The position numbers and the translations under genes were made by a program. Below are positions 27,291 to 35,981 of a DNA stretch of 64,000 nucleotides, piece after piece. Source of the stretch: Chryseobacterium sp. GVT01B (GTDB taxonomy: Bacteria > Bacteroidota > Bacteroidia > Flavobacteriales > Weeksellaceae); the NCBI RefSeq assembly GCF_019970045.1, contig NZ_JAHXYI010000006.1, positions 62,001 through 126,000 of the forward strand, given 5' to 3'. The notes beneath the pieces were generated by a model. That model was not told the origin of the DNA and made no database searches. It was given only the letters and a program-made list of their open reading frames with translations. Within the stretch, counting starts at the first letter, position 1, and the number at the start of each line of letters is the position of its first letter.

Positions 27291-27608
27291 TTAAAATATT
27301 TTAAGCCCAACTATTCCTGCAACAATCAGTAATGCAGAAAGCAATCGTAAAATACTTGCTGAGTCCTGAAAAAACAAAATTCCCACCAATAAAGTTCCTA
27401 CAGCACCAATTCCGGTCCAAACTGCATAGGCTGTTCCAATAGGGATACTTTTCTGAGCGTACCAGAGAAATCCGCCGCTAACGGACATACAAATGATCGA
27501 AAATATGATCCAGCTCCATTTATTATTTTCCGGTTGTTGAGATAATTTAAGTCCCAAAGGCCATCCAATTTCAAAAATTCCTGCGATAATTAATGCAATC
27601 CAGTTCAT
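27291..27608 (-). CDS. gdx: SMR-family exporter, Gdx/SugE (guanidinium) type
   Basis: Small multidrug-resistance family transporter of 105 residues with four membrane helices, working as an antiparallel dimer. The essential Glu13 is present (AGIFEIGWPLGLKLS), and KSIPIGTAYAVWTGIGAVG matches the SugE/Gdx subgroup, which exports guanidinium in exchange for protons. The start at 27608 gives the family N-terminus MNWIALII; the longer frame adds 14 unrelated residues. I looked for a guanidine riboswitch in the 86-base leader and found none of its motifs. Confidence 0.88.
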   Translation of the reverse strand: MNWIALIIAGIFEIGWPLGLKLSQQPENNKWSWIIFSIICMSVSGGFLWYAQKSIPIGTAYAVWTGIGAVGTLLVGILFFQDSASILRLLSALLIVAGIVGLKIF

Positions 27609-27698
27609 ACTACTTATTTTTAATGATGTTGCTTTTATTGAAAATTTCATTAAAAATGAAGTTCTTTACAATAAAAGGCTCCATCTCAATTAATAATA

Positions 27699-27706
27699 CA
27701 AAATTA
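27699..27706 (-). promoter_or_regulatory. TAnnTTTG -7 box for the Gdx gene
   Basis: On the minus strand this reads TAATTTTG, a full match. It implies a leader of about 86 bases. The motif is short and AT-rich, so a chance match is possible. Confidence 0.35.
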
Positions 27707-27904
27707 CCATTACCCATTCATATTCAATATAATAAACTTTGTGACGCTGCAAAAAACAGAGATAGAACGTATGATACAGACAGTGAACCGTTCAATATTC
27801 CATAATGAATGTAAGTCTGAATATATCCCTAATATTAATATCTTTATACCTTGGAAAAGAGTGAGCAGAAATCTTTTTTTTGTTCAGACCTATTCATCTC
27901 AATT

Positions 27905-28408
27905 ATGCTAACAGATATCATTACAAGTCATCTTAACGTCCTTTTTTGTGGAATCAATCCCGGTTTAAAATCATCGGATGACGGCCATCATTTTTCGGGA
28001 AAGAGTAACCGTTTCTGGAAAGTCCTTCACCAGTCGGGGTTTACTTCTTATGAAATTGAAGCGGTGAATGATACTTCTATTCTGGATTTCGGGCTGGGAC
28101 TCACAACTGCTGTCGCAAGGGCAACTTCCCGTGCTGATGAACTTTCAAAAGAAGAGTTTGACAATGCTTTGGATACATTTAAAACAAAAATAACAGAATA
28201 TAAGCCTCAATATGTAGCTTTTCTCGGTAAGGCTGCTTACAAAGCTTTCTCTAAAAAGAAAGAAATTCTATGGGGACTGCAGACAGAAGATTTCTGTGGA
28301 GCAAAAGTCTGGGTTTTGCCCAATACCAGCGGTTTGAACCGGGGTTTTTCACTCGATCAGCTGGTTGCTTATTATAAAGAGTTTTATCATACAATTCATG
28401 AATTGTAA
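27905..28408 (+). CDS. mug: G/U mismatch-specific DNA glycosylase
   Basis: Mismatch-specific uracil DNA glycosylase of 167 residues, the length of E. coli Mug (168). It would remove uracil or ethenocytosine opposite guanine. The family motifs are intact: GINPGLKSS near the N-terminus (catalytic Asn) and LPNTSGLNRGF (strand-wedge loop) near the C-terminus. The ATG at 27905 starts the protein at the family N-terminus MLTDIITSHLNVLFCG; an upstream ATG at 27851 adds 18 residues. It converges, with a three-base gap, on another DNA glycosylase gene, giving a small base-excision-repair locus. Confidence 0.9.
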   Translation: MLTDIITSHLNVLFCGINPGLKSSDDGHHFSGKSNRFWKVLHQSGFTSYEIEAVNDTSILDFGLGLTTAVARATSRADELSKEEFDNALDTFKTKITEYKPQYVAFLGKAAYKAFSKKKEILWGLQTEDFCGAKVWVLPNTSGLNRGFSLDQLVAYYKEFYHTIHEL

Positions 28409-28411
28409 TTG

Positions 28412-29017
28412 TTATATTGTATTAGGTTTACTCACATATTTATTTCCTTTCACAAAAAAACGCAAGGGTAAAAGGGCATCTTCCTGAGCATATGCAACGC
28501 CTACACGGGGAGCTTTTATAATGTCATCGGCAGGATATTGAATTCCGTGATCTTCAATCCATATTTCATTTCCATCCAGATCTTTTTTATTAAAAGATTG
28601 ATCAATACCTAAAGCTTTGGCTGCAGATCCGGGGCCGGAAGAAATAGCCGCCTTATCTGCGGACATATTACGTCTGAGTTCCATGATGCCTTTTCCTATC
28701 AGCGGCTCAACAGCTCTGATTAACACAGCGTGAGGCTCATCTTTTACAGAAGTTACAACATTGAACAGATGATGAATTCCGTAGCATAGATAAACATAGG
28801 AAATACCACCATGACTGTACAACGTTTCCGTGCGGTTTGTCCGTCTGCCGCCATACGCATGGGAAGCTTTATCCAGAACTCCGAAATAGGCTTCTGTTTC
28901 TACAATAATTCCGGCTGTTATTTCACCATTAATATCTGTAAAAAGAACTTTCCCCAGAAGATTCTGAGCAAGAAAAAGAACGTCTTGGTTTGAATAATAG
29001 GAGAGTGGCAGTTTCAA
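28412..29017 (-). CDS. DNA-3-methyladenine glycosylase, AAG/MPG family
   Basis: Alkylbase DNA glycosylase of 201 residues that would excise 3-methyladenine, hypoxanthine and similar lesions. AAG-family motifs are plain: VETEAYFGVLDKASHAYGG with the catalytic Glu, TNRTETLY, and GISYVYLCYGIHHLFNVV. RAVEPLIG and SGPGSAAKALGI follow as in the family. It is convergent with mug. No SOS-like or Ada regulation is evident upstream. Confidence 0.9.
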   Translation of the reverse strand: MKLPLSYYSNQDVLFLAQNLLGKVLFTDINGEITAGIIVETEAYFGVLDKASHAYGGRRTNRTETLYSHGGISYVYLCYGIHHLFNVVTSVKDEPHAVLIRAVEPLIGKGIMELRRNMSADKAAISSGPGSAAKALGIDQSFNKKDLDGNEIWIEDHGIQYPADDIIKAPRVGVAYAQEDALLPLRFFVKGNKYVSKPNTI

Positions 29018-29094
29018 ATGAGTGGTTTTATGTATTTAATGAGTTAAAAGTAGGGATATAAAAACAATTTTCATAGAGTTAAACAGATTGTCAC

Positions 29095-29102
29095 TACATT
29101 TG
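29095..29102 (+). promoter_or_regulatory. TAnnTTTG -7 box
   Basis: TACATTTG matches the Bacteroidota -7 consensus 41 bases before the ATG at 29144. No clear -33 element. Confidence 0.45.
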
Positions 29103-29143
29103 AACATGAGTTAATGACACTCACTCACCCCAAAAGCAAAATT

Positions 29144-29569
29144 ATGATGAAATTTTTCAACCTGACGCTGTTTATGGTTATTTTTTGTCTGACAGCATTG
29201 TCATTCAGTATTCCTTATCAGCAGTCTTATCAAAAAATGATTGTCGGGAAGTGGCAGCCGGTACTCTCAGAAAGTGAAGGGATTGAAGCTAATGGAAACC
29301 GAACGGTAAAAAATTACAAATTAAACAGCAAAGACCTCATGCAGTTTAATGCTGACGGCTCCATTATTGATAGTGGGCAGCTTTATTTTTCGTATGAATT
29401 ACATCCTGAAGACAAAATCTTATCTTTATTTGACGGGGGTAATTATGAGCGAAGATTTGAAATCGTCCAACTGGATAAAACAACAATGAAGATTGTCATG
29501 AAAGAGACAGACAAATACAAAGGAGAGCCTTTTCATATAACCTGGACCATTGTATTTAAAAGAAGATAA
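29144..29569 (+). CDS. small exported lipocalin-like protein
   Basis: Exported protein of 141 residues. The N-terminus MMKFFNLTLFMVIFCLTALSFS is a signal peptide. The motif IVGKWQPVLSE at about 35 and alternating polar/hydrophobic strands through to TWTIVFKRR suggest the small lipocalin-like barrel common in Bacteroidota, but similarity is weak. I chose 29144 because the longer frame from 29114 puts 10 polar residues before the signal peptide. Single gene; no function can be assigned. Confidence 0.65.
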   Translation: MMKFFNLTLFMVIFCLTALSFSIPYQQSYQKMIVGKWQPVLSESEGIEANGNRTVKNYKLNSKDLMQFNADGSIIDSGQLYFSYELHPEDKILSLFDGGNYERRFEIVQLDKTTMKIVMKETDKYKGEPFHITWTIVFKRR

Positions 29570-29685
29570 AACGAACCCAACATTTCTCTGTAACCTTTCA
29601 AAAGAGGTGATATCTTTAACCATATTTTAAGTGAGTTCTAATTGTATTCTAATGCGATAAAGCTCTACTGCTGCATTATTAGCTT

Positions 29686-29693
29686 TAATTTTG
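29686..29693 (+). promoter_or_regulatory. TAnnTTTG -7 box touching the start codon
   Basis: TAATTTTG ends four bases before the ATG at 29698. As at 260-267, use of this box would give a leaderless message. The gene has no later Met that would leave the signal peptide intact. Confidence 0.35.
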
Positions 29694-29697
29694 CAAA

Positions 29698-30261
29698 ATG
29701 GAAAAGAAAAATTTATTTACCACTTTATGTAAAACTATTTGCTTGTTATTATTAATTGTTGGCAGTACCGTGATTAAAGCCCAAAGTAAAGGAACTTCAG
29801 AGATAAAAATTGCCTATGGACTTGGAACGACCACAGATTTTATTAATGCTTTTACCAGTGTGTTTACATTCGGTTATGGTCCTTATGAGACAGGAAATTC
29901 CGGAGCTTTTGTTGTTGAATATAACTATGCAATAAAGGATAAATGGATTATTGGAACAGACCTCGCATATCAACAGGTAACGAGAGAATATTCCGATAAA
30001 TCAACGGAAAAATCACACAATTATACTTTTGCCGTAAAAAGTAACTACAACTATATATCCAAACCAAAATTTCGTATGTATTACGGATTGGGATTAGGAT
30101 TAACATTGGAAAAGAGTAGGAATCCTTTACAAAGTATCTCACATTTTAATTATCAACTTACAGGGCTCGGAATTAGATTAGGAGGCAGATTGGGAGTAAG
30201 TGCTGAAGCAGGTTTTGGATATAAAGGAATAGGAAATGTAGGGCTGGCTTACAGTTTATAA
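29698..30261 (+). CDS. outer-membrane beta-barrel protein
   Basis: Exported protein of 187 residues with signal peptide (cleavage near STVIKAQ) and alternating beta strands rich in Gly and aromatics (YYGLGLGLTLEKS, GLGIRLGGRLGVSAEAGFGYKG), ending in VGLAYSL. This is the pattern of a small eight-strand outer-membrane barrel of the Bacteroidota porin-family type. Its role is unknown. It ends before a bidirectional terminator shared with the peptidase gene. Confidence 0.7.
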   Translation: MEKKNLFTTLCKTICLLLLIVGSTVIKAQSKGTSEIKIAYGLGTTTDFINAFTSVFTFGYGPYETGNSGAFVVEYNYAIKDKWIIGTDLAYQQVTREYSDKSTEKSHNYTFAVKSNYNYISKPKFRMYYGLGLGLTLEKSRNPLQSISHFNYQLTGLGIRLGGRLGVSAEAGFGYKGIGNVGLAYSL

Positions 30262-30297
30262 TAATCAGGATCAATATTCATTACCTCTATTTAAAAG

Positions 30298-30330
30298 AAA
30301 AACCAGATAATTTGATATCTGGTTTTTTCT
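30298..30330. terminator. bidirectional terminator between convergent genes
   Basis: AACCAGATA (30301-30309) pairs with TATCTGGTT (30316-30324), flanked by an A run on the left and a T run on the right, so it can stop transcription from both sides. Confidence 0.8.
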
Positions 30331-30333
30331 TTT

Positions 30334-32505
30334 CTATCTTCCTCCCGGAGGACAATGTTCTTTTAAATATTTTGTAAATAGAGTAGCAAGGTGCTCTGAC
30401 GTACCTTCCCCTTCATCAATGGAGTGTGTACGGTTAGGATAAGACATCAGCTGAAACTGTTTGTTGTATTTTACCAGCTCGTTGATGTAGACTTCCGTAT
30501 TCTGGTAATGTACATTATCATCACCTGTTCCATGAACCAGTAAAAGATTTCCTTTTAGATTTTTAGCATAAGCCAGTGGAGACCCATTCACAAAATCTTC
30601 TCTGTTTTCCTGTGGAAGCCCCATATATCTTTCTTGATAGATATTGTCATAGAACAACTGATTGGCTACCGGAGCAATAGCAATCCCGGTCTGGTAAATA
30701 TCAGGATATTGTCCCAAAAGGTTCAGGGTAGATGAACCTCCGCCGCTCCAGCCCCATACGGCAACTCTTGAAGTATCTGCATAAGGCCATTTTGCAAATA
30801 AAGCTTTAGCTCCCATTGCCTGATCACGGATATTAAGCTGTCCTATTTTACGATAGACTGATTTTCTCCATTCACGTCCTCTTGGAGCAGGTGTTCCACG
30901 GTTTTCAAGGGAAACATACAGGTAGCCATCTTCAGCCATATCTCCAACGTACAATTGGTTCCAGCCTGTATAGAAACTGTCTGTTACTGTTTGCATTGCC
31001 GGTTCTCCATAGACTGTGAAAACCACCGGATATTTTTTATTAGGATCAAAATTTTTAGGCTTTACCACCCATCCGTCCAATGTAACACCATCCTGTGTGG
31101 TAATCTGGAAAAACTCTGTTTTAGACTTTGCAGGATCTGCTTTTGCTGTTCTCTTGGCAGCAACGAGTTCTTTATGTTCCGGAAGTGATATTACAGAACC
31201 CATTGAAATGGCATTAACGCTGTTATTGGTAAACATCGCGATTTTCCCATTGGGTGATATCGTGTATATATTGGAACCTGTGTAAGCTTCAGGGGTAACT
31301 TTTTGTGCTTTTCCTCCTTTCATACTTACTTTGTACAGATACTTTTGAGTCGCATTATTGGGTGATGCTGAAAAGTAGATCTGTTTGTTCTGAACATCAA
31401 AAAACTCAGGTTTTATCACATCGAAAGCATCTTTGGTAATCAATGTTTCCTTGCCGCTCATATCTATTTTATAAATATGTCTCCATCCATCTTTTTCAGA
31501 AAGCCAAAGGAACTCCTTTCCATTCTCAATCCAGTCCCAGCCACTTGGGTCATTATCGTTCCAACGGGATTTGATATCAATCCATGCAGCATCTGTTTCC
31601 GTATGAATAGTCTTGCTGCTGCCAGAGTTGGCATCTGCCACGATGATTTTGCTTTGATTCTGTTTTCTGTTCAGCTGCTGAAGAATAACGGATTTAGAAT
31701 CTAGTACCCATTCCATTCTCGGAATATAATTTTGCATTTCATCTCCTGCAATATCTGCTTTCTTTGAAGATTTAGAGGCAAGATCATAAAACCAGATGCT
31801 GCAGCCTGAAGGATTTTCGCCCACTTTCGGATATTCTACAGGAACTGTAAATGAATACAGGCTGTCTGTATTATTGATCATCAGGAAGTTTTTTGTACCT
31901 CTTGCATCCAGCTTCCAGTAAGCAATTTTGTTACCGTCGGGTGACCATCGGAAACCATCCTGAGTTCCAAATTCCTCTTCATATACCCAATCAAAAGTAC
32001 CGTTGATCATACCGTCTGTACCATCAGTCGTGATTTTGGTAATCTGGTTGTTTGAAAGTTCTTCAACATACATATTATGCTTGGATACATACGCTACTTT
32101 TTTTCCGTCCGGAGAATATTTTGCAAACATCAGTGATGAAGAAGGTAATCCTTTTCCAAGCTGGGTAAGCTTTTTAGTGTTTTTGTCAAAGATCCAGTAA
32201 TCTCCACGGGTATTGTCTCTCCATACTTTTCGGGTATTGGCAAAGAGTAATAAACTTTTGTCATCAGGAGATACCTGGAAACTTTGTACCTGCAGTGGTT
32301 CAGAACTTCCCATAGGAACAAGTTCATTGCTGTTTAAAAGAGTCTGATCTTTTCCGGGATGCAGTACATCAACAATTTCAACCCCCTTTTTAGTAAATGA
32401 ATAATAAGCATTGCCATCCGGAGTCCACTGTGTTTTTTGTGCAGCCAATGGCGACAGACACAGGAAGTATAATGCAATAACGGTTAGTTTTTTTATATTC
32501 TTCAT
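30334..32505 (-). CDS. S9 peptidase, dipeptidyl-peptidase IV type
   Basis: Exported serine peptidase of 723 residues that would release X-Pro dipeptides. The signal peptide runs MKNIKKLTVIALYFLCLSPLAAQ. Residues to about 470 form the DPP IV beta-propeller with EEEFGTQDGFRWSPDG, which includes the double-Glu substrate-anchoring motif EEEF. The C-terminal hydrolase has the Ser nucleophile in GWSGGGSS, Asp in GTGDDNVH and His in RTHSIDEG. The start at 32505 gives the signal peptide directly; an upstream Met at 32559 would overlap the neighbouring gene. It follows the aminopeptidase P gene, so both proline-specific enzymes are likely co-expressed. Confidence 0.92.
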   Translation of the reverse strand: MKNIKKLTVIALYFLCLSPLAAQKTQWTPDGNAYYSFTKKGVEIVDVLHPGKDQTLLNSNELVPMGSSEPLQVQSFQVSPDDKSLLLFANTRKVWRDNTRGDYWIFDKNTKKLTQLGKGLPSSSLMFAKYSPDGKKVAYVSKHNMYVEELSNNQITKITTDGTDGMINGTFDWVYEEEFGTQDGFRWSPDGNKIAYWKLDARGTKNFLMINNTDSLYSFTVPVEYPKVGENPSGCSIWFYDLASKSSKKADIAGDEMQNYIPRMEWVLDSKSVILQQLNRKQNQSKIIVADANSGSSKTIHTETDAAWIDIKSRWNDNDPSGWDWIENGKEFLWLSEKDGWRHIYKIDMSGKETLITKDAFDVIKPEFFDVQNKQIYFSASPNNATQKYLYKVSMKGGKAQKVTPEAYTGSNIYTISPNGKIAMFTNNSVNAISMGSVISLPEHKELVAAKRTAKADPAKSKTEFFQITTQDGVTLDGWVVKPKNFDPNKKYPVVFTVYGEPAMQTVTDSFYTGWNQLYVGDMAEDGYLYVSLENRGTPAPRGREWRKSVYRKIGQLNIRDQAMGAKALFAKWPYADTSRVAVWGWSGGGSSTLNLLGQYPDIYQTGIAIAPVANQLFYDNIYQERYMGLPQENREDFVNGSPLAYAKNLKGNLLLVHGTGDDNVHYQNTEVYINELVKYNKQFQLMSYPNRTHSIDEGEGTSEHLATLFTKYLKEHCPPGGR

Positions 32506-32524
32506 AGTTATTATTTGATTAAGC

Positions 32525-33913
32525 TCAATGTTCAGCTCTGTAATTTTCAATTTCTTCAACTGTTTTTATTAATCCGTTCCCAAGAAGTCTGTACCCGTCA
32601 TCAGTAATCAGGAAATCATCTTCCACACGGATTCCTCCAAAGTTTCGGTATTCATTTACTTTATCGTAATTGATAAAATCTGCATTTTTATTTTCAGCCT
32701 GCCAGATATCAATCAGTTCCGGGATCATATAAATACCGGGTTCAACCGTTACTACAAATCCGGATTCAAGAGCCTTTCCTAAACGTAAAGATTTAAGACC
32801 GAATGTTTTGGTATCTTTTGGTTCTTCTTCGGTATAGCCAATATACTGCTCTCCGAGATCTTCCATATCATGTACATCAAGTCCCATCATATGTCCCAAT
32901 CCGCATTGGAAAAATAGGGTATGGGCATGGTTTTTTACCGCTTCTTCAGGATTTCCTTTCATCAATCCAAGATCAATAAGACCTTCTACAAGATGCTGAG
33001 AAGCTTTCAAATGAATATCCTTGAATCGAACACCCGTTTTCAGAAGCTGTTGGGCATTATTAAAAGCATTCAGAACCACTTCATACATTTCCTTTTGTTT
33101 TGTACTAAAAGTTTTGCTCACAGGAAATGTTCTGGTAAGATCGCCTGCATATCCCATTGCCGTTTCCGCTCCGGAATCGTTAAGGAAAAGATCTCCCTCT
33201 TTCAAAGTATTAAGGCGATAATGATTATGCAGAATTCCTCCGCTTATGGTTACAATCGGAGGATAAGACATCTGACATTCTTTATTGGCAGCCAGATATT
33301 GAATGGCATTCGCAATTTCATATTCTTTAATGCCCGGTTTTGCGATCTGCATCGCCAGCAAATGCATTTCATTGGATACATTCACGGCCTGTTCTATCTG
33401 CACTATTTCCTGAGGTTCTTTTATAGACCGCTGCTTCACAATGGCTTTAATCATTTCTGCAGAAGGCTGTAATTCTGTTATTTTAATCCCAAGAAGATCG
33501 GCAAGTAAAATTTTATTGGAAGACTGATACGGAGGAAGATAATGTACTTTTCTCCCGGAAGTTTGTGCTTTTAGAATATATTGAGAAAGTTCTGCATACA
33601 GCATGGTTTCCTGTACTCCGGATTTCAGACTTTTTTCTTTAAGGGTTTCCTGTCTGCCCATCCATACGATGTCATCTATACTTAATTCATCTCCGAAAAC
33701 AATGGTCTTATTCTCATCAATATCAATAATGGCCGCAATACGGGGTTCCTGGATTCCGAAATAATATAAATAGGTGCTGTCCTGACGGAAATAATAAGGA
33801 TTGTGTTCAAAATTCACAGGATTCTCTATATTTCCCAAAAACAATAAAATTCCGCCCGATACATTACTTTGTAAAACTGCTCTTCTATCTTGATAGGTTT
33901 GTGTTGAAAACAT
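32525..33913 (-). CDS. Xaa-Pro aminopeptidase (aminopeptidase P, M24B)
   Basis: Cytoplasmic metallopeptidase of 462 residues that removes the N-terminal residue from peptides with proline second. An N-terminal creatinase-like domain (about 1-160) is followed by a pita-bread catalytic domain. All metal ligands are present: two Asp in NDSGAETAMGYAGDLTRTFP, His in GLGHMMGLDVHD, Glu in VEPGIYMIPE and Glu in IRVEDDFLIT. It leads an operon with the DPP IV-like gene. Next door is a hydroxyproline catabolic operon, which fits breakdown of imino-acid-rich peptides. Confidence 0.92.
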   Translation of the reverse strand: MFSTQTYQDRRAVLQSNVSGGILLFLGNIENPVNFEHNPYYFRQDSTYLYYFGIQEPRIAAIIDIDENKTIVFGDELSIDDIVWMGRQETLKEKSLKSGVQETMLYAELSQYILKAQTSGRKVHYLPPYQSSNKILLADLLGIKITELQPSAEMIKAIVKQRSIKEPQEIVQIEQAVNVSNEMHLLAMQIAKPGIKEYEIANAIQYLAANKECQMSYPPIVTISGGILHNHYRLNTLKEGDLFLNDSGAETAMGYAGDLTRTFPVSKTFSTKQKEMYEVVLNAFNNAQQLLKTGVRFKDIHLKASQHLVEGLIDLGLMKGNPEEAVKNHAHTLFFQCGLGHMMGLDVHDMEDLGEQYIGYTEEEPKDTKTFGLKSLRLGKALESGFVVTVEPGIYMIPELIDIWQAENKNADFINYDKVNEYRNFGGIRVEDDFLITDDGYRLLGNGLIKTVEEIENYRAEH

Positions 33914-34087
33914 ATTATGAATACTTTTTAATTTAAAGCTTTAAAGGTACGATTTTGTACTATTGACCGCTCTTTATTTACTAAAATAAAGAATAATGTA
34001 AAGTTTGGATTTTAATATGATATCCAGTGTTCATATTTTGCTTAAATTCGATCATATTTTAACCTTTTACATCAAAATATCGGTTCT

Positions 34088-34969
34088 ATGAAGAGTCTTC
34101 AGTTTTCAGTCCCTGCTGACACCAACAAAAGTATCCGTATTCAGGAAGATATAATGCCCAATTTTTATCCTTACTTCCATCGCCATACGGAAACCCAGAT
34201 CATGTGGATTCTTAAAGGACACGGGACACTGGCCATAGAACAAAATCTCTTTAATTTTGAGGCCGGTGATATTTTCTATCTGGGAGCTAATCAATCACAT
34301 GTCTTCCGGGGTAATTTTGATAAAGATGAAAAACAAAAAGTTCATTCCATCTCTATATTTTTTGATCCGTATAAAAAGATCGCTGCATTTTTTGACTTAC
34401 CGGAATTTGGAGAGCTTAAAAATTTTATTGCCCATTCAGAAGTCGGTTTCCAGGTTGCCCCTAAATTAAAAATATGTATCGGGGAAAACATTGCAGCATT
34501 ACAAAAAACAGAAGGAGTAGAGCAGATCATAGATTTTATCAGGATTTTAAACCATCTTAAGCAAAACAGGCATCTGCATATTCCCTTATCTTCAGAAAAG
34601 AATCTGCCAAATCATATTTCAGATTATGATCAAAGAATTATAGATGCCCAAACCTTTATTAAGAAGAATTTTGCTCAAACTAAACTTACCCTTGACAGTA
34701 TTGCTCAGGAAGCCTGTATGACCCCTCAGGCATTTTGCAGATCTTTTAAAAAACGAACCGGAATCACTTATATTGAATATCTTAATGAACTCCGGGTACA
34801 ACGAGCTTGCAGACTATTAACATCCAGCAGTATGTACAGTATTTCTTCTGTGGCTTTTAACAGCGGATTCAACAGCCTTACCAATTTTAACCGGGTTTTC
34901 AAGTCCATTATGAAATATTCGCCTAAAGAATACCTTAAACACTATAAAGAGGCCACTATAGAGCAATAA
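34088..34969 (+). CDS. AraC-family transcriptional regulator (candidate hydroxyproline regulator)
   Basis: Regulator of 293 residues. Residues 1-100 form a cupin-like sensor (PYFHRHTETQIMWILKG, FEAGDIFYLGANQSHVFRG), and the last 100 residues hold two AraC helix-turn-helix motifs (LTLDSIAQEACMTPQAFCRSFKKRTG and ISSVAFNSGFNSLTNFNRVFK). It lies 92 bases upstream of the hydroxyproline operon in the same direction, so control of that operon by hydroxyproline or an intermediate is likely. It has a typical full length. Confidence 0.85.
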   Translation: MKSLQFSVPADTNKSIRIQEDIMPNFYPYFHRHTETQIMWILKGHGTLAIEQNLFNFEAGDIFYLGANQSHVFRGNFDKDEKQKVHSISIFFDPYKKIAAFFDLPEFGELKNFIAHSEVGFQVAPKLKICIGENIAALQKTEGVEQIIDFIRILNHLKQNRHLHIPLSSEKNLPNHISDYDQRIIDAQTFIKKNFAQTKLTLDSIAQEACMTPQAFCRSFKKRTGITYIEYLNELRVQRACRLLTSSSMYSISSVAFNSGFNSLTNFNRVFKSIMKYSPKEYLKHYKEATIEQ

Positions 34970-34981
34970 AAAGCAACTTGT

Positions 34982-35044
34982 TAAAATACGGTTAGTATCT
35001 ATTAAAATATTAACATTTACCGTTTTAAAATTCACCTAGTTTTG
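34982..35044 (+). promoter_or_regulatory. promoter and candidate operator of the hydroxyproline operon
   Basis: TAGTTTTG (35037-35044) is a full -7 match, 17 bases before the ATG at 35062. Upstream, TAAAATACGGT (34982-34992) and ACCGTTTTA (35019-35027) form an inverted pair that could bind the AraC regulator encoded just before. Both are inferences from short motifs. Confidence 0.4.
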
Positions 35045-35061
35045 AATAAATATTATTTGAT

Positions 35062-35973
35062 ATGAGTACAAAACTAAACTGGGAAGGTATTTATCCTGCT
35101 GTATTAACTCCTTTTACCAAAGAAGGTGAGATAGACTTTGAAATGTTTGCTCTCAATACAGAAGCCCAGATCAAAGCAGGTGTTCACGGAATTATCCTTG
35201 CGGGAACATTAGGGGAAGCCAGCGCGTTAGAAACTGAAGAAAAATTTGAACTGCTGAAATATGCAAAAAAGATAACACAGGGAAGAATTCCTGTCATTCT
35301 TAACCTTTCTGAAAATACTACCAAAAATGCAGTAAACTTTGCTCAAAAAGCTAAAGAATCAGGTGCTGACGGGCTCATGCTGCTTCCTCCGATGCGTTAT
35401 AAAGCCGATAATCGTGAAGTAGTAGAATATTTCAAAGCAGTGGCTTCCGCTACGGACCTTCCAATCCTGATCTATAACAATCCGGTTGATTACGGAATAT
35501 ATGTTACCCTTGAAATGTTTGAGGAGCTTATTGAGTACCCAACCATTCAGGCTGTTAAAGAATCTACTAGAGATCTTGCCAATGTAACCAGGATGATCAA
35601 CCGTTTTGGAAAAAGAATCAAAATTCTCGGAGGCGTAGACACCATTTGTCTGGAAACCCTGATGCTTGGCGCAGACGGCCTTGTAGCAGGTCTTGTAGAT
35701 GCTTTCCCTTATGAAACCATGGCAATGTACAACTATGTGAAAGCAAATGAATACGACAAAGCCGTAGCAATCTACAGATGGTTTATGCCATTGCTGGAAC
35801 TCGATATCCACCCAAAACTTATTCAGTATATCAAACTGGCTGCTACAGCGGAAGGAATAAGCAGTCCATATGTAAGAGCCCCACGTCTGGAACTTCATGG
35901 AGAAGAAGCTGAAAGAATTCAAAAGATTATTGAAGAAGGCAGAGTGAATCGTCCGAAACTACTAATTCCGTAA
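35062..35973 (+). CDS. DHDPS-family lyase, probable 1-pyrroline-4-hydroxy-2-carboxylate deaminase
   Basis: Aldolase of the dihydrodipicolinate synthase/N-acetylneuraminate lyase family, 303 residues, one TIM barrel. The Schiff-base Lys166 (QAVKESTRD), Tyr138 (ILIYNNP) and the GTLGEASAL loop are in place. The operon partners (2-oxoglutarate semialdehyde dehydrogenase, hydroxyproline 2-epimerase, D-amino-acid dehydrogenase) point to the deaminase that turns pyrroline-4-hydroxy-2-carboxylate into 2-oxoglutarate semialdehyde. On sequence alone the family also includes true DapA and other lyases; context decides. First gene of the operon, with its own -7 box. Confidence 0.85.
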   Translation: MSTKLNWEGIYPAVLTPFTKEGEIDFEMFALNTEAQIKAGVHGIILAGTLGEASALETEEKFELLKYAKKITQGRIPVILNLSENTTKNAVNFAQKAKESGADGLMLLPPMRYKADNREVVEYFKAVASATDLPILIYNNPVDYGIYVTLEMFEELIEYPTIQAVKESTRDLANVTRMINRFGKRIKILGGVDTICLETLMLGADGLVAGLVDAFPYETMAMYNYVKANEYDKAVAIYRWFMPLLELDIHPKLIQYIKLAATAEGISSPYVRAPRLELHGEEAERIQKIIEEGRVNRPKLLIP

Positions 35974-35981
35974 ATACAGAT

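Noticed and set aside
27609..27700. Guanidine riboswitch before the Gdx gene
   Set aside because: The 86-base leader lacks the conserved ACGR and paired-loop motifs; regulation by guanidine is not supported here.
32921..33472. 183-codon plus-strand frame
   Set aside because: It is antisense to the aminopeptidase P gene and rich in Phe/Ile/Arg like other shadow frames.
35062..35973. dapA (lysine synthesis) for the DHDPS-family gene
   Set aside because: Its operon partners form the hydroxyproline pathway, so the deaminase role is far more likely.
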